From NCBI GenBank assembly GCA_003153975.1, contig PMBZ01000129.1, forward strand, positions 1-41,707: a stretch of DNA of 41,707 nt, read 5' to 3'. The position numbers were made by a program, and so were the translations under genes. Origin of the DNA: Hyphomicrobiales bacterium. GTDB taxonomy: Bacteria; Pseudomonadota; Alphaproteobacteria; Rhizobiales; Rhodomicrobiaceae. Shown here in pieces: positions 17,119 through 25,329 of the stretch. Each line of letters begins with the position of its first letter. Within the stretch, counting starts at the first letter, position 1. Below the pieces are notes generated by a model. The model was not told the origin of the DNA, did no database searches, and saw only the letters and a list, made by a program, of their open reading frames with translations.

Positions 17119-18432
17119 ATGAGCACGATCATCACGCATCCGAAGGTTGCCAAGGCCTGGGTGTTCAAGGACGCCTCGATGGCCAAGCAGAAGGAGATGA
17201 TGAACCGGCACTACGGCCGGTTGGCTGACGCGCCCCAGACCGGCGAGAAGGTGGCTTCGACCTTCGTGCCCGGCAATCTCAACGAGCTGTTGATGTGCTT
17301 CGGCTTCGCCGTCAACCTGCCCGAGATCAACGCCATCCAGAACGGCCTTCGGAAGACCAGCGGCAACTTCGTGATGGAAGCCGAGAAGATCGGCCATTCC
17401 GAGGACGTCTGCACCTATGTGAAGTCCGACATCGGCATGATGGCGCGCGGCAATATCGGCCCGAACGGCCGCAGGCTGCCGGACCCGGACGTGCTGCTGC
17501 TCTCCTGTACCGGCTGCTTCACCTTCATGAAGTGGTTCGAGCTGTTGCGGGAACGGTACCGCTGCGAAACCATCATGTTCCACACGCCCTATATGGCGGA
17601 CGGCAAGATCGCGCCGGACATGGTCAAATACATGGTCAAGCAGCTTGAGAAGGATGTCATTCCCAAGCTCGAACGGGTCTCCGGCGTCAAGTTCGACATC
17701 GACCGCCTGCGCGAATACCTCAAGAAGTCGGCGCGGGCCGAGGACGATCTCGTCTGGGTGCTGCAATCTGCCAAGGCCACGCCATCGCCCATCGACGCCT
17801 ATTTCGGCGGCATCTACTACATCGGCCCGATCTTCGGCGCCTTCCGCGGCACGGACGACGCCATCGAGTATTACAAATTCCTGCGCGAGGAGATCGAAGG
17901 CCGGCTCGCCCAGGGCAAAGGCCCAGTGACGCCCGGCGGCGATATGGGCAAGGAGCGTTACCGGCTCGTGGTGGAAGGTCCGCCGAACTACACGAACTTC
18001 CGGCAGTTCTGGAAGATGTTCTACGAGGAAGGCGCCGTGGTGGTGGCTTCGAGCTACACCAAGGTTGGCGGCACCTACGATTTCGGTTTCCGCCACAACC
18101 CGGACAAACCGCTGGAGAGCCTCGCGGAATACTGCCTCAACGTCTACACCAACCGGAGCCTGCCGATGCGCGTGGACATGCTCGAAAACTACATCGGCGA
18201 GTATGAGGCGGACGGGCTGCTCATCAACTCGATCAAGAGCTGCAACAGCTTCTCGGCCGGCCAGCTTCTGATCATGCGCGAGGTGGAGCGCCGCACCGGC
18301 AAGCCCGCGGCGTTCATCGAAACCGATCTCGTCGACCCTCGCTACTTCTCGCCCGCCAATGTGAAGAACCGGCTCGAAAGCTACTTCCAGATGATCGAGC
18401 AGAAGCGCGCCCGCGCCCGCGCCGCCGGGTGA
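17119..18432 (+). CDS. bcrB: Benzoyl-CoA reductase subunit BcrB
   Basis: A 437-residue subunit that with BcrC binds benzoyl-CoA and receives low-potential electrons from BcrAD. Cysteine-containing motifs expected of the family are present: GHSEDVCTYVKSDIG (C98), LLLSCTGCFTFMKWFELL (C130, C133) and INSIKSCNSFSAGQL. Length matches known BcrB/BadE proteins. The start at 17119 (MSTIITHPKV) is where family sequence begins; the open frame extends upstream into the repeat-bearing gap without similarity. The gap after it holds the large composite palindrome. Confidence 0.95.
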   Translation: MSTIITHPKVAKAWVFKDASMAKQKEMMNRHYGRLADAPQTGEKVASTFVPGNLNELLMCFGFAVNLPEINAIQNGLRKTSGNFVMEAEKIGHSEDVCTYVKSDIGMMARGNIGPNGRRLPDPDVLLLSCTGCFTFMKWFELLRERYRCETIMFHTPYMADGKIAPDMVKYMVKQLEKDVIPKLERVSGVKFDIDRLREYLKKSARAEDDLVWVLQSAKATPSPIDAYFGGIYYIGPIFGAFRGTDDAIEYYKFLREEIEGRLAQGKGPVTPGGDMGKERYRLVVEGPPNYTNFRQFWKMFYEEGAVVVASSYTKVGGTYDFGFRHNPDKPLESLAEYCLNVYTNRSLPMRVDMLENYIGEYEADGLLINSIKSCNSFSAGQLLIMREVERRTGKPAAFIETDLVDPRYFSPANVKNRLESYFQMIEQKRARARAAG

Positions 18433-18469
18433 CGAAGAGATAGAGAGACGAAGGTGTGCAGGTTTCAAG

Positions 18470-18577
18470 GCCCCCTCACCCCAGCCCTCTCCCGCGAGGG
18501 GAGAGGGAGCAGGCTGTGCCCGTTGAGAGGGCGTCCCCCTCTCCCCTCGCGGGAGAGGGGACAGGGGTGAGGGGGGC
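18470..18577. repeat. 108-bp composite inverted repeat, copy 4 (between bcrB and bcrA)
   Basis: Outer arms GCCCCCTCACCCC (18470-18482) and GGGGTGAGGGGGGC (18564-18577) enclose two G/C palindromes of the same type, CCCTCTCCC-GCGA-GGGGAGAGGG and CCCCTCTCCC-CTCGC-GGGAGAGGGG. These inner units are also inverted copies of each other, so the whole can fold as one cruciform or as two hairpins. It resembles a BIME-like pair of REP units and fills the bcrB-bcrA gap, ending 8 bases before the bcrA start. Confidence 0.85.
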
Positions 18578-18584
18578 TTGAGAC

Positions 18585-19910
18585 ATGGATTTCAGAGAAA
18601 GTTGGCACATGAAGACTTTCATCGGCATCGACCTGGGCTCGACCACGGCAAAGGCCGTGCTGCTCGACGAGAACCGGACCGTGATCGGGCGCGGCATCAC
18701 CAACTCGCGCTCGAACTACGGCACGGCGGCCCGCGTCGCCGCCGGCGAAGCGCGGATCGACGCGCGCTTCACGCTGCTGCGCCGTTCGCTTGCCCCGGCC
18801 GCGGGCGAGGCGGGCGCGGCTGGGTTCCTCGCCGCTCTGGAGCGCGCCTTCCGCCTTGAGCAGTTCCTGGAGCAACTCGCCGATCTTGAGGAGACATGCC
18901 TCGGCCAGCTCAAGAGCGAGCGCTTCGCGGCAACGGCGGGGGCCTTGAGCGAGGTGCTGAAGGCGGTGTTCCAGCGCGTGCGCGAGGAGGCGCCGGAGCT
19001 TTACGCACCGGGTGCCAGGCGCAAGCCGGACTTCTTCCGCGATATCGCCGGCTCGCGCTTCCACGCACATTCGGAGATTGCGGCCAAAGAGGCGGGCGTG
19101 GCGCTCGATACGCTGCTCGACGCCTACGACAAATCCATCGTCGAGGTGGAGAACCGGCCGCCGTCAGGCGATTTGTCCGCGAAACTCAAGCGCGCCGCCG
19201 CCCGCGCCGCCGAAAGCGAGGGCGATGCCTCGCACCTACCGCAGGACCGGATAGAGGACGCGCTCGGCATCGAGCTGGAGGAGACCTACCTTGTTGGCAC
19301 CGGCTATGGCCGCGCGACACTGCCCTTTTCGAAGGAGCACATCCGCTCGGAGATCCTTTGCCACGGCCTCGGCGCGCATATGATGTACCCCAGAACCCGC
19401 ACCGTGCTCGACATCGGCGGGCAGGACACCAAGGGTATCCAGGTAGACGGGAACGGCATCGTCGAGAACTTCCAGATGAACGACCGCTGCGCGGCGGGCT
19501 GCGGCCGCTATCTGGGCTATATCGCGGACGAGATGAACATGGGCCTGCACGAACTGGGGCCGCTCGCCATGAAGTCCAACCGGCCCGCGCGCATCAACTC
19601 CACCTGCACCGTGTTCGCGGGCGCGGAACTGCGCGACCGGCTTTCGCTGGGCGAGAAGCGCGAGGACATCCTGGCAGGCCTGCACCGCGCCATCATCCTG
19701 CGCGCCATCTCCATCGTCTCGCGCTCGGGTGGGGTGACGAACGAGTTCACCTTCACCGGCGGCGTCGCCAAGAACGATGCGGCGGTGCGCGAACTGAGGA
19801 AGCTCGTCGAGGAGAACTACGGCGGCGTCACCATCAACATCGACCCCGATTCCATCTACACGGGCGCGCTCGGTGCGGCGGAATTCGCCCGGCGCGCCGC
19901 GGGCGCTTGA
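18585..19910 (+). CDS. bcrA: Benzoyl-CoA reductase ATPase subunit BcrA
   Basis: A 441-residue ASKHA-fold ATPase of the BcrA/BadF/HgdC family. With BcrD it hydrolyses two ATP per electron to push electrons from ferredoxin to the BcrBC module. Motifs: phosphate 1 loop [16 protein letters not shown], phosphate 2 [12 protein letters not shown], cluster cysteines in [13 protein letters not shown] (C302) and [12 protein letters not shown] (C341), and [10 protein letters not shown] near the end. The long insertion at about 65-235 is typical of BcrA against BcrD. The start is uncertain: ATG 18585 has a GGGGGG-type ribosome site, but homologous sequence begins at ATG 18609 ([10 protein letters not shown]). 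Confidence 0.94.
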   Translation: MDFRESWHMKTFIGIDLGSTTAKAVLLDENRTVIGRGITNSRSNYGTAARVAAGEARIDARFTLLRRSLAPAAGEAGAAGFLAALERAFRLEQFLEQLADLEETCLGQLKSERFAATAGALSEVLKAVFQRVREEAPELYAPGARRKPDFFRDIAGSRFHAHSEIAAKEAGVALDTLLDAYDKSIVEVENRPPSGDLSAKLKRAAARAAESEGDASHLPQDRIEDALGIELEETYLVGTGYGRATLPFSKEHIRSEILCHGLGAHMMYPRTRTVLDIGGQDTKGIQVDGNGIVENFQMNDRCAAGCGRYLGYIADEMNMGLHELGPLAMKSNRPARINSTCTVFAGAELRDRLSLGEKREDILAGLHRAIILRAISIVSRSGGVTNEFTFTGGVAKNDAAVRELRKLVEENYGGVTINIDPDSIYTGALGAAEFARRAAGA

Positions 19911-19922
19911 GGAGGTACCTGT

Positions 19923-20846
19923 ATGCCCATTACCGCTGGGATCGACGTTGGCAGCGGCGCCATCAAGGTGGTGCTTTTCGAGGTGGAAGACGGCAGCGAG
20001 ACATTGCGCTCAAGTAGCGCGGCGCGCGATAGCGCCGGGAACTCGCGCTCAAGTAGCACGGAGCGCGGAAGCGCCGGAAAGTGGCTTGGCAAGCGGGTGG
20101 AGCGCGTGCGCCAGCGCGATCCGCTTGTGCTCGCCGCGCAGGTCTACGACGGCCTGCTTGCCGGAAATGGCCTGAAGCGCTCCGATGTTGGCTACTGCGC
20201 AACCACGGGCGAGGGCGAAGCGCTCGACTTTCACACCGGCTATTTCTATTCGATGACGGCGCATGCGCGCGGCGCCATTTATCTGCGGCCGGGCGCATGC
20301 GCGGTGCTCGATGTTGGTGCATTGCACGGCCGCGCGATCCGCATCGACGGGCGCGGCAAGGTGCTCACCTACAAGATGACGAGCCAATGCGCCTCGGGCT
20401 CGGGCCAATTTCTTGAAAACATCGCGCGCTATCTGGGCATCGCGCAGGGCGAGATCGGCAGCCTGTCGAAACAGGGCACGAACCCTGAGCAGGTTTCTGG
20501 CATCTGCGCGGTGCTGGCCGAAACCGATTCAATCAACATGGTCTCGCGCGGCATCGCGGCGCCCAACATCCTGCGCGGCATCCACGAATCCATGGCCAGC
20601 CGGCTTGCCAAGCTCCTGAAAACCATCGGCAAGCTGGAGGGCGGCGCGGTGCAGATGACCGGCGGCCTTGCCCTGGACGACGGCCTGGTCAGCGCCATGC
20701 AAGCCGCGCTTGAGAAAGAGAAGCTGGCGGTGCCGTTGGAAACGCACGCCGACGCGATCTATGCGGGCGCCATCGGGGCCGCACTGTGGGGTGCGTTCCG
20801 CTGGGAGAAGCTGCAACTCATGGGCGTCGCCGCCAGCGCCGCTTGA
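19923..20846 (+). CDS. bcrD: Benzoyl-CoA reductase ATPase subunit BcrD
   Basis: A 307-residue partner of BcrA in the ATP-driven electron-activating module. It shows the ASKHA loops TAGIDVGSGAIKVVLFE and LDVGALHGRAIRID, the cluster-cysteine motifs MTSQCASGSGQFLENIA (C156) and VSGICAVLAETDSIN (C195), and MTGGLALDDG. The start has GAGGAGG upstream and follows bcrA after 12 bases, so they are coupled. Odd feature: residues 28-53 are a tandem 13-residue duplication rich in Ser/Arg/Ala that interrupts the otherwise conserved N-terminal region between the first strands and KRVERVRQRDP. Catalytic residues are unaffected, so the protein is probably functional. Confidence 0.95.
   Translation: MPITAGIDVGSGAIKVVLFEVEDGSETLRSSSAARDSAGNSRSSSTERGSAGKWLGKRVERVRQRDPLVLAAQVYDGLLAGNGLKRSDVGYCATTGEGEALDFHTGYFYSMTAHARGAIYLRPGACAVLDVGALHGRAIRIDGRGKVLTYKMTSQCASGSGQFLENIARYLGIAQGEIGSLSKQGTNPEQVSGICAVLAETDSINMVSRGIAAPNILRGIHESMASRLAKLLKTIGKLEGGAVQMTGGLALDDGLVSAMQAALEKEKLAVPLETHADAIYAGAIGAALWGAFRWEKLQLMGVAASAA
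20004..20081 (+). repeat. In-frame 39-bp tandem duplication inside bcrD
   Basis: Two adjacent 39-base copies (20004-20042 and 20043-20081) match at 32 positions, sharing GCGCTCAAGTAGC and AGCGCCGG. They encode LRSSSAARDSAGN and SRSSSTERGSAGK. As 39 is a multiple of three, the frame is kept. The seven differences show it is not a very recent slip or an assembly artefact. Confidence 0.9.
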
Positions 20847-20861
20847 CCGCTCGTAAAGCGG
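20847..20861 (+). other. Small hairpin after bcrD
   Basis: CCGCT-CGTAA-AGCGG directly after the bcrD stop, followed by a G-rich run and no T-tract. It may slow decay or attenuate read-through into the GNAT gene; termination is not supported. Confidence 0.3.
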
Positions 20862-20926
20862 CCGGGGGCTTCGGGGGGGGCATGCAACCCGATTTGCTAT
20901 CGCATCCTCAGTGGAAGGCAAAAACG

Positions 20927-21883
20927 ATGATTTCAAAATCCGCAAGCGCCGGCTCGGTCCGGTCTCTCGTGCCGGACGATTTCGAGCGTGTGGTCCAGAT
21001 TGACCGCGAGCTTTCGGGCATGTCGCGGCGCGGCTTTTTCGAGAAGCGGCTGCGCTGCGCCAAGGCGTATCCCAAAGCCTTCGTCTCGCTGGGTTACGAA
21101 GAGGACGGCGTGCTTGAGGGCTTCGTCATGGCCCACCTGCTGGACGGCGAGTTCGGCGGCACCGAGCCCGCGGGCATCCTCGACGCCATCGGCACCACGG
21201 AGAAAGTCCGTGGCCATGGCGGCGCGCGGGCGCTGCTGGGCCAGCTCATCGAAAAGCTTAAGGGCCGCGGCGCGATGGAGTTCAGGACGCAGCTTCTCTG
21301 GCAGGACCAGGCGCTGATCCAGTTCTTTGCCTCGGCCGGCTTCGTTCTGTCGCCGCGTCTGGTCCTTGGCCGGACTTGCTCAAGGATGGAGGGCGAGGTT
21401 GCTCCGGGCGTCTTGCGCCAAAACGGCCAGGAGGATCGGCCACACGATCGTGTGCCCGTCCGCACGCTCAATGCGGCGGATCTGTCCGCGGTGGTTGCCA
21501 TCGACCGGCGCATCACCGGGCGCGACCGCACGGCCTACTACCGGAGCAAGTTCGACGAGGTGCTGAACCAAACGGGCATCCGCATGTCGACGATCGCCAC
21601 GGCGGACGAAACAACCGCCGGCTTCATCATGGCCCGCGTCGATTACGGCGAATTCGGCATAGCCGGGCCGGAGGCGGTGATCGATACCATCGGCGTCGAT
21701 CCCGATCTGCAAAGGCGGGACATCGCCTCCGCGCTCTTGGCGGTGCTGCTTGGAAATCTGCAGTCGCTCAAGGTCGAGACGGTGCGCACCGAGGTGCCGT
21801 GGAACAGCTACACGCTGCTTGCATTCCTAGAAGCGCGCGGCTTCCGCCCGGCGCAGCGGCTAAATCTCTCCCGCTCTTTGTGA
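20927..21883 (+). CDS. Tandem GNAT-family N-acetyltransferase
   Basis: A 318-residue protein made of two GNAT domains (about 10-150 and 176-318) that align with each other: both have a DDFERVVQIDREL / ADLSAVVAIDRRI start, a GFVMAHLLDGEFGG / GFIMARVDYGEFGI strand pair and a Leu-rich helix. The acetyl-CoA pyrophosphate loop is intact in the first (VRGHGGA, 94-100) but altered in the second (QRRDIA, 262-267, Asp in place of the usual Gly). The ATG has GGAAGG 9 bases upstream; the gap to bcrD is 80 bases on the same strand. In Rhodopseudomonas, acyl-CoA ligases of aromatic degradation are controlled by lysine acetylation, so a role in adjusting the pathway is plausible but unproven. Confidence 0.85.
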   Translation: MISKSASAGSVRSLVPDDFERVVQIDRELSGMSRRGFFEKRLRCAKAYPKAFVSLGYEEDGVLEGFVMAHLLDGEFGGTEPAGILDAIGTTEKVRGHGGARALLGQLIEKLKGRGAMEFRTQLLWQDQALIQFFASAGFVLSPRLVLGRTCSRMEGEVAPGVLRQNGQEDRPHDRVPVRTLNAADLSAVVAIDRRITGRDRTAYYRSKFDEVLNQTGIRMSTIATADETTAGFIMARVDYGEFGIAGPEAVIDTIGVDPDLQRRDIASALLAVLLGNLQSLKVETVRTEVPWNSYTLLAFLEARGFRPAQRLNLSRSL

Positions 21884-21896
21884 AGTGAAAGGCGGC

Positions 21897-22085
21897 TCAG
21901 CCATGAAGCAGCAAATAAAGGAAATAGGCGCCAAGCGCGATCACAAGACTCGATAATAGATAAAGGAACGGAGTGGCCGCTGTGCGCAGTTCGTCGTCGA
22001 GCACGAGGCCGCTCTCTTCGTTCGTCCGCGCTTGGTCGTCCGGCGGGCCGGCGTTGCCGTTAGCGCTGCTGCTATTCTCCCCCAT
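21897..22085 (-). CDS. Small single-pass membrane protein
   Basis: A 62-residue protein: a polar, acidic N-terminal half (to about residue 36) followed by one strongly hydrophobic segment, TPFLYLLSSLVIALGAYFLYLLLHG, at the extreme C-terminus, so it is a tail-anchored type. The minus-strand ATG has an AGGAGG ribosome site 8 bases upstream, which is the main reason for calling it. It converges with the GNAT gene (13-base gap) and diverges from polA. No function is recognised. Confidence 0.65.
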   Translation of the reverse strand: MGENSSSANGNAGPPDDQARTNEESGLVLDDELRTAATPFLYLLSSLVIALGAYFLYLLLHG

Positions 22086-22362
22086 CTATTCGTCCTCCTC
22101 GCTTGGCACCCGGTACATCCGCCTGCCCGCGGAGCCTGCCTTCAGCCAAGCCCAAATTAGCGCGTCTTACCAGTCAGCCATCCTCGTCTTCGCCCTGTGG
22201 TTGCCGTTAATATAAAGGCATTATCAATAAAGGGAAAGATAGACACACATTTTCTTAACCACCTAACCGCCGGAATGGCCACGCTTCGAAAAGGCTCGGG
22301 GAAGCTGGGGCACTGAAGGAGGCGTGCATTGCGCCGTTTCCGCGAATGCCTATAGTTGGCGC

Positions 22363-25329
22363 ATGACGAATCTCGCTCACGATGGCCGTCCAAGGCCCGC
22401 GCAACACGAAGGTGCAGCAGCCATTCCGCCCGGCAGCCGCGTTTTTCTCATCGACGGCTCCGGCTACATTTTCCGCGCCTTCCACGCGCTGCCGCCTTTG
22501 ACGCGGCCTTCCGATGGGCTGCCGGTTGGCGCGGTGCACGGCTTCTGCAACATGCTGTGGAAGCTTTTGCGCGAGGCCAAGAACGGGAAGCGGCCCACGC
22601 ACATCGCGGTGATTTTCGACGCCGGCAGGGTGAGCTTCCGCAACGAAATTTACCCCGACTACAAGGCGCACCGGCCCGAGACGCCGCCGGAGCTTGTGCC
22701 GCAATTCCCGCTGATCCGCGACGCGGTGCGCGCCTTCAACGTGGCCTGCGTCGAGCAGAAGGGCTTCGAGGCCGACGACATCATCGCGACCTATGCGCGA
22801 GAAGCCGCCGAGGCTGGCGGCGAGGTGGTGATCGTCTCCTCCGACAAAGACCTGATGCAACTCGTGCGCCCCGGCGTCTCCCTGCTCGACACCATGAAGA
22901 ACAAGGAGATCGCCGAGCCGGAGGTGCTTGAGAAATTCGGGGTGACGCCGGACAAGGTCGTGGATGTGCAGGCGCTCGCGGGCGACAGCACCGACAATGT
23001 GCCGGGCGTGCCGGGCATCGGCATCAAGACCGCCGCCGAACTGATCCGCGAATATGGCGATCTCGAAACGCTGCTCGCCAAGGCGCCGCTCATCAAGCAG
23101 AAGATGCGGCGCGAGCGGCTGATCGAATTCGCGGAGCAGGCACGGATTTCGCGGCGGCTGGTGGAACTGGACAGACACGTACCCGTGGAGCTGCCGCTCG
23201 ATCATGCCGCCGTCGAGGAGCCGGACCCGCATGCGCTTATGGCGTTCATGCAGGCGATGGAATTCAATTCGCTGACCAAGCGGGTCGCTGACGCCTTCGG
23301 AGTCGAGCCGCCCGCGCCGGGCGACGCGCCGCCACGCGCCGAGCCTATGCCGCAAGCGCCGGCATCCGCCGATGCACCTGCGGAAAAGGCCGCGCCTGTA
23401 TCCGGCCCGGTGGCAGAGCTGCGCCGCGTGCAGGATTGGCTGCGGTCCATCCCGTTCAACCACGCCGGCTACACGCAGATCACGGATCTGCAAACGCTCG
23501 ACGGCTGGATCGCCGCCGCCACGGAGCAAGGCTTTGTCGCCTTCGATACGGAGACGACGGACCTGGACGCCGTGGCCGCGCGGCTTTGCGGCGTGGCGCT
23601 CGCCCTTGAGCCGAACCGCGCCTGCTACATCCCGCTCGCGCACCGCGCCGGCGACGGCCTCGACCTTGCCGGCATAGGCCAGATCGAGCAGCTCCCGCTG
23701 GACCAGGCGATCCCGCGCCTCAAGGCACTGCTCGAAGACGAGAGCGTGCTCAAGATCGGGCAGAACATCAAATACGATCTCGTGGTCATGCGCCGCTATG
23801 GCGTGCGTCTTTGGCCTTACGACGACACCATGCTGATGGCCTATGCGGTGGACCAGGGCCGGGGCGGTCTCGCGGGCTTCGGCATGGACGAACTGTCCAA
23901 GCGCCATCTCGGGCACACGCCCATCGCGTTTACCGATGTCGCGGGCAAGGGCAAGACGCAGGTCACGTTCGATTGCGTGCCCGTGGACAAGGCCACCGAA
24001 TATTCCGCCGAGGATGGGGACGTAACCCTGCGCCTGTGGCACCTGTTCAAGGCGCGGCTCGCGACGGAAGGCATGGCGGCGGTCTACGAGACGCTGGAGC
24101 GGCCGATGCCTCTCATCCTGGGCGAAATGGAGCTTGCGGGAGTGCGCGTGGATCGCGCGGTGCTCTCGCGGCTTTCGGGCGAATTCGCGCAAAGCCTCGC
24201 GCGCTTCGAGGACGAGATCTATGCGCTCGCGGGAGGGCGCTTTAATATCGGCTCGACGATGCAAGTCGCGGATCTGCTGTTCGGCAAATTCGGCCTGCCG
24301 GGCGCCAAGAAGACCGCGACGGGCAAATGGAGCACCGGCGCGAAGGTGCTGGAAGAGCTGGTTTCGAGCGAGGAGTTGACCGAGGATCAGCGCCGCCTGC
24401 CTGCCAAGCTCCTGGAATGGCGCCAGCTCGCCAAGCTCAAGAGCACCTACACGGACTCGCTGCCCCAGCATATCGACGCGGAGACGGGCCGCATCCACAC
24501 CTCCTATGCGCTGGCCTCGACCTCGACGGGCCGGCTCTCCTCGACCGAGCCGAACCTGCAAAACATCCCCGTCCGCACCAAGGAAGGCCGGCAAATCCGC
24601 AGCGCCTTCATCGCGGAGCCCGGAAGCGCGCTTATCTCCGCCGACTACAGCCAGATCGAGCTGCGCGTGCTCGCCCACATGGCGGACATTCCCGAGCTGA
24701 AGCGCGCCTTCGCCGAGGGGCTCGACATCCACGCCATGACGGCGTCGGAGATGTTCGGCGTGCCCATCAAGGACATGCCCAGCGAAATCCGCCGCCGCGC
24801 CAAGGCCATCAATTTCGGCATCGTCTACGGCATTTCGGCCTTCGGCCTGGCGCAGCAGCTCGGCATCGGGCGCGGCGAGGCAGGCGACTACATCGCCAAG
24901 TATTTCGAGCGCTTCCCCGGTATCCGCACCTATATGGACGCGACGCGCGCCAAGGTCCGCGAGGACGGCTATGTCGAGACGCTGTTCGGGCGGAAGATCT
25001 ATTTCCCGGAGATCGACACGCCGCAGCGGAATATGCGCGCGTTCTTCGAGCGGGCGGCCATCAACGCGCCGATCCAGGGGACGGCGGCGGATATTCTGCG
25101 GCGGGCGATGATCCGGATGCCGGAGGCGCTGGCGAAGGCGAAGCTTAACGCGCGGATGCTGCTGCAAGTGCACGACGAGCTTGTGTTCGAGGCGCCGGAT
25201 GGCGAGGTGGAGGCCACGATCAAGGCCGCGGTCCGGGTTATGGAGCGCGCAGCCGAGCCCGCCGTGGCGTTCTCCGTGCCGCTGAAGGTGGACGCCCGCG
25301 CTGCCCACAACTGGGATGAGGCGCATTGA
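22363..25329 (+). CDS. polA: DNA polymerase I
   Basis: A 988-residue repair and replication polymerase. The 5'-3' flap exonuclease (about 25-300) has FLIDGSGYIFRAFHALPPL, VIFDAGRVSFRNEIYPDYKAHR and GDSTDNVPGVPGIGIKTA. The 3'-5' proofreading domain keeps its acidic pair (VAFDTETTDLD, about 393). The polymerase domain has motif A DYSQIELRVLAHMA (about 760), motif B RRRAKAINFGIVYGIS and motif C LQVHDELVFE (about 936). A Pro/Ala-rich linker joins the first two domains. ATG 22363 was preferred to ATG 22324 because of position relative to the conserved domain; neither has a strong ribosome site. It is independent of the adjacent aromatic genes. Confidence 0.97.
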   Translation: MTNLAHDGRPRPAQHEGAAAIPPGSRVFLIDGSGYIFRAFHALPPLTRPSDGLPVGAVHGFCNMLWKLLREAKNGKRPTHIAVIFDAGRVSFRNEIYPDYKAHRPETPPELVPQFPLIRDAVRAFNVACVEQKGFEADDIIATYAREAAEAGGEVVIVSSDKDLMQLVRPGVSLLDTMKNKEIAEPEVLEKFGVTPDKVVDVQALAGDSTDNVPGVPGIGIKTAAELIREYGDLETLLAKAPLIKQKMRRERLIEFAEQARISRRLVELDRHVPVELPLDHAAVEEPDPHALMAFMQAMEFNSLTKRVADAFGVEPPAPGDAPPRAEPMPQAPASADAPAEKAAPVSGPVAELRRVQDWLRSIPFNHAGYTQITDLQTLDGWIAAATEQGFVAFDTETTDLDAVAARLCGVALALEPNRACYIPLAHRAGDGLDLAGIGQIEQLPLDQAIPRLKALLEDESVLKIGQNIKYDLVVMRRYGVRLWPYDDTMLMAYAVDQGRGGLAGFGMDELSKRHLGHTPIAFTDVAGKGKTQVTFDCVPVDKATEYSAEDGDVTLRLWHLFKARLATEGMAAVYETLERPMPLILGEMELAGVRVDRAVLSRLSGEFAQSLARFEDEIYALAGGRFNIGSTMQVADLLFGKFGLPGAKKTATGKWSTGAKVLEELVSSEELTEDQRRLPAKLLEWRQLAKLKSTYTDSLPQHIDAETGRIHTSYALASTSTGRLSSTEPNLQNIPVRTKEGRQIRSAFIAEPGSALISADYSQIELRVLAHMADIPELKRAFAEGLDIHAMTASEMFGVPIKDMPSEIRRRAKAINFGIVYGISAFGLAQQLGIGRGEAGDYIAKYFERFPGIRTYMDATRAKVREDGYVETLFGRKIYFPEIDTPQRNMRAFFERAAINAPIQGTAADILRRAMIRMPEALAKAKLNARMLLQVHDELVFEAPDGEVEATIKAAVRVMERAAEPAVAFSVPLKVDARAAHNWDEAH

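Noticed and set aside
16990-18468. Minus-strand open frame of 492 codons opposite bcrB
   Set aside because: Shadow of bcrB; no ribosome site and no recognisable protein.
22255-25326. Minus-strand open frame of more than 1000 codons opposite polA
   Set aside because: It mirrors the high-GC polA codons, has no recognisable domain and is rich in Arg/Leu/His as expected of an antisense shadow.
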